From contig CAZJZH010000007.1 of assembly GCA_964550465.1 (NCBI GenBank), forward strand, positions 1 to 27,590: a stretch of DNA of 27,590 nucleotides, written 5' to 3'. Positions within the stretch are counted from its first letter, which is position 1; each line of letters starts with the position of its first letter. Below the pieces are notes generated by a model that saw only the letters and a list, made by a program, of their open reading frames with translations, did no database searches and was not told the origin of the DNA. Shown here piece by piece: positions 7,094-13,954 of the stretch. The position numbers and the translations under genes are program-made. The DNA comes from CAZJZH01 sp964550465 (GTDB taxonomy: Bacteria > Patescibacteriota > Patescibacteriia > JACRDY01).

Positions 7094-7687
7094 TTACTCA
7101 ATAATACCCAGCGCCCGCTGTTTAATAGTGGTAGCAGCTGATTGCCACGGCACCGCCTGATCATTAATAAAAATAGTCGGCACGTGCTGGACACTCCGAT
7201 CAAAGGCTGCTTGTAGACTAGCAGTCACCACCGGCAATGTCTCAAGTGAATCCAGACAATCAGAAAATGCCACCGTGTCCAGACCGACAGCTTCGGCTGC
7301 TTGATTTAGCTGCGCTACGCTACTGAGTTGGTCAACACTAAATAACTGCTGTTGGTACTGCCAAAAACCATCCTGTTGATGAGCACAGGCCGCTGCGGCA
7401 GCAATAACGGTTGAACCATCTGTACGAGGCACATACCAAAAACGCTCCGTCATGGCGGTAGGGTATTCGGCAAATACCTCATCCAGTTCTGCTGCTAGAT
7501 GACCACAGTACTGACAGGAAAAATCGGCATAGACATCGACCTGGACCGGACCATCACCTCGTACCGGGATATCAGCCGCCTGTAATTGATACGTCTGTTG
7601 ACGATCAATCTGTAAACTACTCAGCCAGGTAATGACTAAGACAAATAGCGCGAAGATGAATAACAAGACGATCATCCAGCGCGGCAT
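7094..7687 (-). CDS. Membrane-anchored DsbA-like thiol:disulfide oxidoreductase
   Basis: An N-terminal signal anchor (about residues 4-24) is followed by a thioredoxin-fold domain of the DsbA/BdbD type. The redox motif 'DFSCQYCGH' gives C58-Q-Y-C61, and the cis-proline loop is 'VPTIFIN' (P170). Two further cysteines, C101 and C144, lie in the helical insert and could form a structural disulfide. It would introduce disulfides into exported proteins, which fits the cysteine-containing secreted proteins at 23231-26473. I use the ATG at 7687, 4 nt after the pyk stop; a TTG at 7699 overlapping pyk is the alternative. There is no Shine-Dalgarno, so it is probably coupled to pyk. Confidence 0.9.
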   Translation of the reverse strand: MPRWMIVLLFIFALFVLVITWLSSLQIDRQQTYQLQAADIPVRGDGPVQVDVYADFSCQYCGHLAAELDEVFAEYPTAMTERFWYVPRTDGSTVIAAAAACAHQQDGFWQYQQQLFSVDQLSSVAQLNQAAEAVGLDTVAFSDCLDSLETLPVVTASLQAAFDRSVQHVPTIFINDQAVPWQSAATTIKQRALGIIE

Positions 7688-7691
7688 AGAG

Positions 7692-9128
7692 CTAGACAAC
7701 TACCGCCTTAACCACATCAATCTTTGGTCCACCCGGCGTGATATGATCGGCTACAATTAATATCTGCTGGCCAGGCTTAGCTATTTCTTGCCGCTCAGCC
7801 ATAGCCTTGACCTTGTTGGCCATTTTGGTAAATGATGAGTCAATCTTCATGACAATGGGTGAAATACCCCAGCTCAAAACCAACTGCCGCGCCACCGCCT
7901 CTGTATCTGTAATAGCGATCACCTTCACCTCTGGTCGAAAACGAGCCACCAACCGAGCAGCCGTGCCGTCTGTGGTAAAGACAACGATAGCTGCAGCGTG
8001 AGTGTGTTCGAGCAATGTCCGAATAGACCGACCAATAGCATAACTCGGCCCCACCTGCTTACCTTTTGGCGCCGGAATAGCTAGGTCGTCATAGGGCGAA
8101 CGTTCAGCTCGGACAATCGTTTTGCTCATCATAGTGACTGCTTCCACTGGGTAATCGCCAGTGGCACTCTCACCAGATAACATGACCGCGTCGGTATGGT
8201 CGATGACCGCGTTCGCCACATCAGACACCTCAGCTCGCGTCGGTCGACGATTCGCAGTCATTGATTCCAGCATGTGCGTAGCCACAATCACTGGTTTTGA
8301 GGCAGCAAGGCACTGAGCGATTAGATCTTTTTGAATAATCGGTACCTGTTCTGGTGGTAGTTCAATACCTAAATCTCCCCGCGCGATCATAATAGCATCA
8401 GCTGCTGCCAAAATAGCGGGAAAATCTTTCAGTGCCTCAATTCGTTCAATCTTAGCAATAATTTTAACGTGACTACGTGGCTTGAGCTTAGTAATCAGAC
8501 GACGCAGCTGGTCAATATCTTTGTGGTGACGAACAAAAGACAGCGCCACCCAGTCAACTTGCTGCTGCAAGCCAAAAGCTAAATCTTTCTTATCTTTTTC
8601 TGTAATGACTGAGGTGGTGATATCTGCCCCCGGTAAATTAATACCACGATGCGAGGTAATTAACCCACCAGCCGTGACTGTACAGGTAACGGTTTTATTG
8701 GCTGGTGAAACACTTTTAACCCGTAACTCAATCAACCCATCTTTAATGTAAATCCGCCCACCTTTTTTCACCACCTTAGCCAGCTGCGGGTACTGCACTG
8801 GAATCTGCGTAGGCTGCGCGGTAGGGCTGTACTTATTATCTGGTACCAGTACCACGGTTTGTCCTTTGGTAACGGTAATCCCCTCAGCTTGCGGCACAGT
8901 GCCGACTCGAATGCGTGGACCTTGGAGGTCTTGGAGTAAACCAACCCACTTGCCAGCTCGCTTACCGGCTTGGCGGATATTGCGAATCAGTAAGCGGTGA
9001 TTAGCATAGGTGCCGTGGGAAAAATTCAACCGGGCCACGTTCATGCCCGCTTTGACCATCTTGGTCAGCGTTTCTACTGACTCAGAAGCCGGGCCAATCG
9101 TACAAACAACCTTGGTGTGTTTAGCCAT
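7692..9128 (-). CDS. pyk: Pyruvate kinase
   Basis: It catalyses phosphoenolpyruvate + ADP to pyruvate + ATP, the last step of glycolysis. The 478-residue product has 'VARLNFSHG' (R33, N35, S37, H38), 'LLQDLQGPRIRVG', the catalytic-lysine strand 'KIIAKIERIEAL', the Mg/substrate loop 'IMIARGDLGIELP' and 'VATHMLESM...RPTRAEVSDVANAV', then 'MLSGESATGDYPVEAV'. A C-terminal regulatory domain is present. I start at 9128 (MAKHTKVVCTIGPAS), the usual N-terminus; an upstream ATG at 9155 would overlap the previous gene. It is third in the membrane-protein/pyk/dsbA/lgt run. Confidence 0.97.
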   Translation of the reverse strand: MAKHTKVVCTIGPASESVETLTKMVKAGMNVARLNFSHGTYANHRLLIRNIRQAGKRAGKWVGLLQDLQGPRIRVGTVPQAEGITVTKGQTVVLVPDNKYSPTAQPTQIPVQYPQLAKVVKKGGRIYIKDGLIELRVKSVSPANKTVTCTVTAGGLITSHRGINLPGADITTSVITEKDKKDLAFGLQQQVDWVALSFVRHHKDIDQLRRLITKLKPRSHVKIIAKIERIEALKDFPAILAAADAIMIARGDLGIELPPEQVPIIQKDLIAQCLAASKPVIVATHMLESMTANRRPTRAEVSDVANAVIDHTDAVMLSGESATGDYPVEAVTMMSKTIVRAERSPYDDLAIPAPKGKQVGPSYAIGRSIRTLLEHTHAAAIVVFTTDGTAARLVARFRPEVKVIAITDTEAVARQLVLSWGISPIVMKIDSSFTKMANKVKAMAERQEIAKPGQQILIVADHITPGGPKIDVVKAVVV

Positions 9129-9135
9129 AAAAAAC

Positions 9136-9456
9136 TTAGAGTGAAACGTGATCAATAAAACGCCCGATGACTGGGAGTGGCTTCTGCTGACCAGTCAAGG
9201 CGTAAAAAATGCCCACAACTGACAAAAATACTAAGCCGAAGAACAACAGCTGTCCAAACAGCGGTACCCAAAAAACTCCAAAACTGACCGCTTCAATCAA
9301 GAAGAGAATCAAGCCTTGCTTGGCGTGAAACTGTACCTCAGCATCGTCCCGCTTCATCAATAGCGGAATCAAACAGAGCACCCAGATATATGACAAGGCG
9401 GCAATAGTGCGATTAGGCGTCAGGTTTAGATTTTCTTGTAGTAGTTCGCTTGGCAT
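9136..9456 (-). CDS. DUF4870-like small membrane protein
   Basis: The 106-residue product has the block 'NRTIAALSYIWVLCLIPLLMKRDDAEVQFHAKQGL' (split around residues 14-48), a hydrophobic hairpin, and 'LTGQQKPLPVIGRFIDHV' at the end. This pattern matches DUF4870/TIC20-like proteins as I recall them. It probably has three membrane helices; function is unknown. The frame stays open upstream to an ATG at 9666, which would add 70 Lys/Ala/Gln-rich residues. I prefer 9456 because it gives the usual family length. It overlaps the end of the upstream gene by 44 nt in another frame, so translation is likely coupled. Confidence 0.75.
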   Translation of the reverse strand: MPSELLQENLNLTPNRTIAALSYIWVLCLIPLLMKRDDAEVQFHAKQGLILFLIEAVSFGVFWVPLFGQLLFFGLVFLSVVGIFYALTGQQKPLPVIGRFIDHVSL

Positions 9457-10303
9457 TGCTTCGTTTTTTGGCTGGGCTAGCTTTGCGCTTTGGCGTGTCC
9501 GTGTCGTCTTTTTTACTGCCCGCTTTTTTGCGGCTGGTTTTTTTGCTGCGGCCGCTGGCTTTACTTGCCTTGGCTTTGCTGACCCGCTTTTTGGGGCTGA
9601 CTTTTGGCGTGTCGTCTTTTTCTGGCTCTGGTTCTGACCCTGAGTTTTTGTTTTCTTTTGAGGCATAGGTGGTTAACTTTTGTTTTTCTTGGTTATCTTC
9701 TTGTGGAGTACTATCATCAATTGGCGGAGTTGGTGTTGGCTCGGTTGCTGGTGGTGCTGCGGTGGTTGGCGGCTGAGCAGTCTTTGGCGGTGTCATAACC
9801 GATGTTTCTGCCGCTAGAGGCGCGGCAGCCGCGGGCTCCACCGGCGGTGGATCGAGTTGGGCGGTCGCTTGCCGTTGCCAAGCCCGGGCTAAGGCCATAC
9901 CGATAAAAAACATAACAATACCCAATCCCAGAGGCTCAGCGATCAGGCGAAAAACATACCACCACGACCAGAAAAAAATCAGGTGCAATCCGACATGAAT
10001 CAACGACAAACTGACCGCTACCAACGCGCCAGCTACGGCCGGACCGACCAGTGAGCCACTGGACTGGCGAATGACCATAACGCTAGCTACAATACTAGCT
10101 ACAGCAATACCGATAATAGACAGTAGGTTCAGTAGCGATGGTGTCCACGATAAGAAGCTGACTGACTGCACCGCGTACATCGCCACTAAGATGATAGCCA
10201 CTATGACTGTTGGTCGCCACATGGCACTGACCGCCGGTTTGACTTGGCGGGTCAGGTCGTCGTCTTGCCACAAGTTTTGTTCTGCGACTGAGGAAGTTTG
10301 CAT
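9413..10303 (-). CDS. Membrane protein with Pro-rich linker and histone-H1-like Lys/Ser/Ala tail
   Basis: The 296-residue product has about four membrane helices (roughly 29-50, 56-77, 85-107, 115-140). A Pro/Ala/Thr-rich linker follows (about 150-205), then a charged segment ending in about 60 residues dominated by Lys, Ser, Ala and Arg ('KKRVSKAKASKASGRSKK' and similar). The tail resembles bacterial H1-like or SWIB-less nucleoid proteins and could contact nucleic acid or acidic polymers; that is inference. I start at 10303 (MQTSSVAEQ), because a TATACT box lies between it and the alternative upstream starts. It heads the run ending in lgt. Its last 254 nt are also open in the frame of the next gene. 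Confidence 0.75.
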   Translation of the reverse strand: MQTSSVAEQNLWQDDDLTRQVKPAVSAMWRPTVIVAIILVAMYAVQSVSFLSWTPSLLNLLSIIGIAVASIVASVMVIRQSSGSLVGPAVAGALVAVSLSLIHVGLHLIFFWSWWYVFRLIAEPLGLGIVMFFIGMALARAWQRQATAQLDPPPVEPAAAAPLAAETSVMTPPKTAQPPTTAAPPATEPTPTPPIDDSTPQEDNQEKQKLTTYASKENKNSGSEPEPEKDDTPKVSPKKRVSKAKASKASGRSKKTSRKKAGSKKDDTDTPKRKASPAKKRSNAKRTTTRKSKPDA

Positions 10304-10312
10304 AGTGCTGAT

Positions 10313-10321
10313 AGTATAGCA
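10313..10321 (-). promoter_or_regulatory. Extended -10 promoter (TGCTATACT), near-leaderless
   Basis: On the minus strand TGC-TATACT ends 9 nt before the ATG at 10303, giving a predicted leader of about 2-3 nt and no room for a Shine-Dalgarno. It drives the membrane protein/DUF4870/pyk/dsbA/lgt run and abuts the groEL terminator. Confidence 0.6.
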
Positions 10322-10354
10322 CAAAGCAGGCGCCCGATGAAACGGACGCCTGCT
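10322..10354 (-). terminator. Intrinsic terminator of groES-groEL
   Basis: AGCAGGCG (10325-10332) pairs with CGCCTGCT (10347-10354); CCG/CGG extend the stem inside after one mismatch. On the minus strand it is followed by a short TTTG tract. It begins 26 nt beyond the groEL stop and overlaps the upstream edge of the next promoter. Confidence 0.75.
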
Positions 10355-10379
10355 GAAAAGTTTCTTTAGAACACGTTGA

Positions 10380-12035
10380 TTACATCATGCCCATGCCTGG
10401 CATGCCGCCACCCATGCCTGCTGCCGGATCGGCAGCATCTTTTGGCTCAGGTTTGTCAGTCACCACTGCTTCGGTGGTGATGAACAAGGCGGCAATAGAA
10501 GCAGCATTCTGCAAGGCTGAGCGAGTCACCTTGGCTGGGTCAATCACACCGGCCGCAAACATGTCTTCGTAGGTGTCAGTAGCGGCATTGTAGCCCTGCT
10601 GGCCTTCTAACGCATGCACCTTATCAACTACCACTGAGCCGTCTTTACCAGCGTTCTGGGCGATCTGCTTCAGTGGCTCCTCTAGGGCACGGGTCAAAAT
10701 ATTGACACCAATAGCCTCATCTTCACTAACAGTGATCTTATTATCATTCATCAGCTGCTTCAGTGATTGTGCTAAGCGCAGCAGTGCTACACCACCACCG
10801 GGTACAATACCTTCTTCAACTGCAGCCTTGGTAGCATTGAGGGCGTCTTCTACCTTAAACTTGATTTCTTTAATCTCTGTCTCGGTAGCCGCGCCAACTT
10901 TAATGACTGCCACACCGCCACTAAGTTTCGCTAGACGCTCTTGCAACTTTTCTTTGTCAAAGTCTGAGTCGGCCTCTTCGATCTGCTTCTTGATCTGGTC
11001 AACCCGCTGGTCAATAGCTGATTTCTCACCTTTGCCGTCAACGAGAGTAGTTTCTTCCTTAGTAGCAATAACCTTGGCAGCATAGCCCAAGTCAGCTAAT
11101 TCGGTGTTTTCCAGCTTCAGACCAACTTCCTCAGAAATCACCCGACCACCGGTCAAGACCGCCATGTCCTGCAACATTTCCTTGCGGCGATCCCCAAAGC
11201 CCGGCGCCTTAATAGCCAAGGCGTTGAACGTACCGCGGATCTTGTTGACTACCAAGGTAGCCAGCGCTTCACCTTCAATATCTTCTGCGATAATGACCAA
11301 GTCCTTCTTACCGGTCTGAGCAATCTTTTCTAGTAATGGCAGTAAGTCGCTGAGGGCAGAAATCTTGCGATCGGTCAGCAGGATTGGTGCGTCAGCAAAC
11401 TCAGCCCGCATCCGTTCGGTATCTGTCACCATGTATGGTGAGACAAAGCCCTTGTCAAACTGCATACCTTCTTTGACTTCCAGCTCAATACCAAATGACT
11501 GTGATTCTTCCACGGTGATGACACCCGCATCCCCTACCTTTTCCATGGCTTCAGCAATCACATTGCCAATTTCTTGGCTGTTGGCAGAGATAGTCGCTAC
11601 CTGAGATTTCTCATCCTTACTGGTCACCGTCTTAGCGATGCCTTTGATTTCTTCCACCATAGCGTTGACCGCCTTCTCAATACCATGACGAATGGCGATG
11701 GGATTAGCGCCAGCAGCCACGTTCTTCATGCCTTCACCGATAATGGCTTGGGCCAAGACCGTAGCGGTAGTGGTACCATCACCAGCAATGTCATTGGTCT
11801 TTGAAGCTACTTCCTTGATCAGCTCCGCGCCGACGTTTTCAAACTTATCTTCTAGTTCAATTTCTTTGGCAATCGTTACGCCATCGTTAGTGATGGTTGG
11901 CGAGCCGTAGCCCTTGTCTAAGGCCACGTTACGACCACGGGGGCCCAGTGAGACCTTAACGGTATCAGCCAAAATATCGACTCCCCGCTTGATAGCCGCG
12001 CGGGCCTGTTCATCAAATTTGATCTGTTTAGCCAT
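10380..12035 (-). CDS. groEL: Chaperonin GroEL (Hsp60)
   Basis: ATP-driven 14-mer chaperonin that folds proteins inside a chamber capped by GroES. The 551-residue product starts MAKQIKFDEQARAAIKRGVD and has the nucleotide loop 'VSLGPRGRNV', 'NDGVTIAKEI', the catalytic 'AGDGTTTATVLAQ' (D near residue 86), 'EGIVPGGGVALLR', and the Gly-Met tail 'AAGMGGGMPGMGMM'. Nothing is missing. It lies 12 nt downstream of groES with no Shine-Dalgarno (the leader there is TTTTTTCTCTCT), so it likely depends on coupling. It is controlled with groES by the CIRCE element. Confidence 0.99.
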   Translation of the reverse strand: MAKQIKFDEQARAAIKRGVDILADTVKVSLGPRGRNVALDKGYGSPTITNDGVTIAKEIELEDKFENVGAELIKEVASKTNDIAGDGTTTATVLAQAIIGEGMKNVAAGANPIAIRHGIEKAVNAMVEEIKGIAKTVTSKDEKSQVATISANSQEIGNVIAEAMEKVGDAGVITVEESQSFGIELEVKEGMQFDKGFVSPYMVTDTERMRAEFADAPILLTDRKISALSDLLPLLEKIAQTGKKDLVIIAEDIEGEALATLVVNKIRGTFNALAIKAPGFGDRRKEMLQDMAVLTGGRVISEEVGLKLENTELADLGYAAKVIATKEETTLVDGKGEKSAIDQRVDQIKKQIEEADSDFDKEKLQERLAKLSGGVAVIKVGAATETEIKEIKFKVEDALNATKAAVEEGIVPGGGVALLRLAQSLKQLMNDNKITVSEDEAIGVNILTRALEEPLKQIAQNAGKDGSVVVDKVHALEGQQGYNAATDTYEDMFAAGVIDPAKVTRSALQNAASIAALFITTEAVVTDKPEPKDAADPAAGMGGGMPGMGMM

Positions 12036-12047
12036 AGAGAGAAAAAA

Positions 12048-12338
12048 TTATGATAGCACAGCGATGATGTCACGTTCAGTGATAACCAAGTAGTCTTGAT
12101 TATCAACGGTGATCTCATCGGGTGCGTATTTCTTAAAGACAACTGTGTCGCCAACTGTGACAGACAGCTCAGCTCGCTGACCGTTGTCGAGTAACCGACC
12201 CGGGCCAACAGCGATAACCTCGCCTTGCTCGGGCTTTTCTTTGTCGACCGTGTCTGGCAAGACAATGCCAGCCGCCGTCACTTCTTCCTTGCTGGACGGC
12301 TTGACCACGACGTTGTCGTGAATGGGAGTGATAGTCAT
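12048..12338 (-). CDS. groES: Co-chaperonin GroES (Hsp10)
   Basis: The 96-residue protein starts MTITPIHDNVVVKP. It has the mobile-loop region 'AAGIVLPDTVDKEKPEQGEVIAVGPG' (split around residues 22-47) and the C-terminal 'VGDTVVFKKYAPDEITVDNQDYLVITERDIIAVL'. It caps GroEL. An ATG two codons upstream (12344) is equally possible, since neither has a Shine-Dalgarno. It is the first gene of the groESL operon, with CIRCE 41 nt upstream of the start. Confidence 0.98.
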   Translation of the reverse strand: MTITPIHDNVVVKPSSKEEVTAAGIVLPDTVDKEKPEQGEVIAVGPGRLLDNGQRAELSVTVGDTVVFKKYAPDEITVDNQDYLVITERDIIAVLS

Positions 12339-12378
12339 ACCCATGTGATGATTATTGATAAAAATGAATTTTGAGTAA

Positions 12379-12405
12379 TTAGCACTCAAATAGCTAGAGT
12401 GCTAG
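12379..12405. promoter_or_regulatory. CIRCE operator (HrcA-binding) of groESL
   Basis: TTAGCACTC at 12379-12387, a 9-nt spacer, and GAGTGCTAG at 12397-12405. The consensus is TTAGCACTC-N9-GAGTGCTAA, so only the last base differs. HrcA binds CIRCE and represses heat-shock genes at normal temperature. hrcA is not in the window. The promoter boxes around it are not clear enough to call. Confidence 0.95.
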
Positions 12406-12458
12406 CAAAGACGATTGTAACGCACAAAAACAGGCGCGTCAAGAACTTGGGAAATAAG

Positions 12459-12485
12459 GAAAACCGCCTGCGTGGGAACAGACGG
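12459..12485 (-). terminator. Intrinsic terminator of the 50-residue peptide gene
   Basis: On the minus strand CCGTCTG pairs with CAGGCGG (one T-G wobble) around an 8-nt loop, followed by TTTTCC. It lies 25 nt after the small gene's stop. The rest of 12406-12510 holds nothing else I can identify. Confidence 0.8.
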
Positions 12486-12510
12486 CTGTTATATAAATAC
12501 GTGATCAAAC

Positions 12511-12663
12511 TCACTGCAATATGGCGCAAAACGCTGCCACCCAGAACATGACGACACTCAGCTGAGCCAAGCGACCATACACTACTGGGCGCATGTTGAG
12601 CAAGTTAGCATTGAAGCTCATGGCTCCAAAGAGCGATCCTATCACCAATAAGGCACTCTCCAT
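12511..12663 (-). CDS. Small hydrophobic membrane peptide, 50 residues, unknown
   Basis: A 50-residue open frame starts MESALLVIGSLFGAMSFNAN and ends 'MFWVAAFCAILQ'. It contains two hydrophobic stretches (about 4-16 and 34-49) separated by a short segment with two arginines, so a membrane hairpin is plausible. Support for a real gene is unusually good for its size: GGAGGG with 9-10 nt spacing before the ATG, a promoter with TTGACA 18 nt from TATTCT upstream, and an intrinsic terminator downstream. It is flanked by the MFS gene and groES, both on the same strand. I do not recognise a family. Confidence 0.75.
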   Translation of the reverse strand: MESALLVIGSLFGAMSFNANLLNMRPVVYGRLAQLSVVMFWVAAFCAILQ

Positions 12664-12707
12664 TATCCCTACCCTCCTTTTGTGTGAATATATGGGATGA
12701 CTACCTC

Positions 12708-12737
12708 AGAATATCAACCGCCTCCCGATACTGTCAA
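12708..12737 (-). promoter_or_regulatory. Sigma-70-type promoter of the 50-residue peptide gene
   Basis: On the minus strand TTGACA (12737-12732), an 18-nt spacer, then TATTCT (12713-12708). The predicted start lies about 38 nt upstream of the ATG at 12663, leaving room for the GGAGGG ribosome binding site. It begins 11 nt after the MFS stop codon. Confidence 0.65.
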
Positions 12738-12747
12738 CTATATCGAC

Positions 12748-13950
12748 CTAGTATTTCATCTTGACCACCGGCCGATCGCCGTCAGCAGACGGCGGCTTGA
12801 TAGGGTCCAGCTGCATGGTGAAATAGAGGCCAAATAATAAGACGAGTCCGAGAATAACAAACAGATACTGTAGTGGCAATACTTGTAATACCACGATACC
12901 CACCCCCGCTGCCACCAGGTAGCCTAATGGCCGATTGTTACGGAAAAAGTTAATGTAATCAATATCTTCCACATCCACCACTTTAAAGAAGTACGTCTCC
13001 CGCATGGCCTCAATCAAGGCCGCGCCGCACCGCGATAGAACCAAAATGATAGTCCAGACAATCGGATCGGTTGAACGAACAAAGGCAAAGAGGATAACCG
13101 CTAAGGCCAGCACCACAAAGCCGATAGCAAACAACCCCCGCTCCCCCCATCGTTTATCTGCCGCAAAGCCGGCGGGGATTTCCAGTAGCACAAACGGCAC
13201 CAAGGCCAGGCCGAACATTGGCCCCAATACCAGCCACGGAAAACCGATAACTTCGTGCAGGTAGATGGGCAAATAGATGATAGCCATGCCGTAGAACAGC
13301 TGGAGCAAAAACTCGATCCCAAAAATGTAGCGTAACGAGTTGGTCCGCCAAACATGTTTCAGGGTCTTACCAAAGTGCTGGTGTTTATACTGAAGATGAT
13401 CACTGAACCGCTTGCGTCCCCACAGCAAGGTCAATAACACCGGCACCACCATCAGCAAGGCGGAAAAAAAGACCACCTCATACTGCTCTTCATTGACCAC
13501 CAAACCGGCAAACGCCGGTGCCAGCAACACCCCAAAATTGACAAAGGTGTAGTAGATGGTTCGTACTCGGCCAGTGACGTTATTGTCGGTTAATCGCTCG
13601 ACAAATAAATCAAGATTGACCATGAAGAGGTTTTGCGTCACCGTCAGTAGGACAAAAAATGGCAGTACCCAGACAGCGGTGCGCGCCTCAATCAATGCCA
13701 TCAAGCTGATGGTGTAAAGCGCGAGCGTGATCAGCGCCACTTGGTAATTACTAAATGTTTTAATCAGCCAGGGGTACATGTTCATAAAGACCATCGTCAC
13801 GGCCATGGCAATCATGAAGTAAACACCAACATATTCAACACTAATAAAGTTGTCCAAATAAGTTGACTGAACATACAGCGGTAAGGCCATCGATACAGAA
13901 GTAAAGAGGCTGATGCCAAATAGGAGCTTGAGATTTTTACGGAAATGCAT
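12748..13950 (-). CDS. Major facilitator superfamily transporter
   Basis: The 400-residue polytopic protein has 11-12 hydrophobic segments in two halves. They are separated by a basic loop (about 177-205, 'WGRKRFSDHLQYKHQHFGKTLKHVWR'-like). A loop motif 'GFAADKRWGERG' near residues 261-272 resembles MFS motif A in the second half. The substrate cannot be inferred. It is the last gene of the nusA-to-MFS operon, 4 nt after the O-antigen-ligase-like gene; that neighbour makes an envelope precursor or sugar a reasonable guess. Confidence 0.85.
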   Translation of the reverse strand: MHFRKNLKLLFGISLFTSVSMALPLYVQSTYLDNFISVEYVGVYFMIAMAVTMVFMNMYPWLIKTFSNYQVALITLALYTISLMALIEARTAVWVLPFFVLLTVTQNLFMVNLDLFVERLTDNNVTGRVRTIYYTFVNFGVLLAPAFAGLVVNEEQYEVVFFSALLMVVPVLLTLLWGRKRFSDHLQYKHQHFGKTLKHVWRTNSLRYIFGIEFLLQLFYGMAIIYLPIYLHEVIGFPWLVLGPMFGLALVPFVLLEIPAGFAADKRWGERGLFAIGFVVLALAVILFAFVRSTDPIVWTIILVLSRCGAALIEAMRETYFFKVVDVEDIDYINFFRNNRPLGYLVAAGVGIVVLQVLPLQYLFVILGLVLLFGLYFTMQLDPIKPPSADGDRPVVKMKY

Positions 13951-13954
13951 AGTG

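Noticed and set aside
9407..9668. Plus-strand open frames opposite the lysine-rich tail (Phe/Leu-rich products)
   Set aside because: They are antisense readings of AAA/GCN-rich codons, with no ribosome binding site; the minus-strand genes are supported by domains.
9128..10303. UGA recoding (alternative genetic code)
   Set aside because: Several genes end cleanly at TGA (for example the PRC-barrel and 50-residue genes) and Trp is encoded by TGG throughout; conserved proteins need no TGA read-through.
10702..11910. Several plus-strand open frames inside groEL
   Set aside because: Serine/alanine-rich shadows of a fully conserved chaperonin gene.
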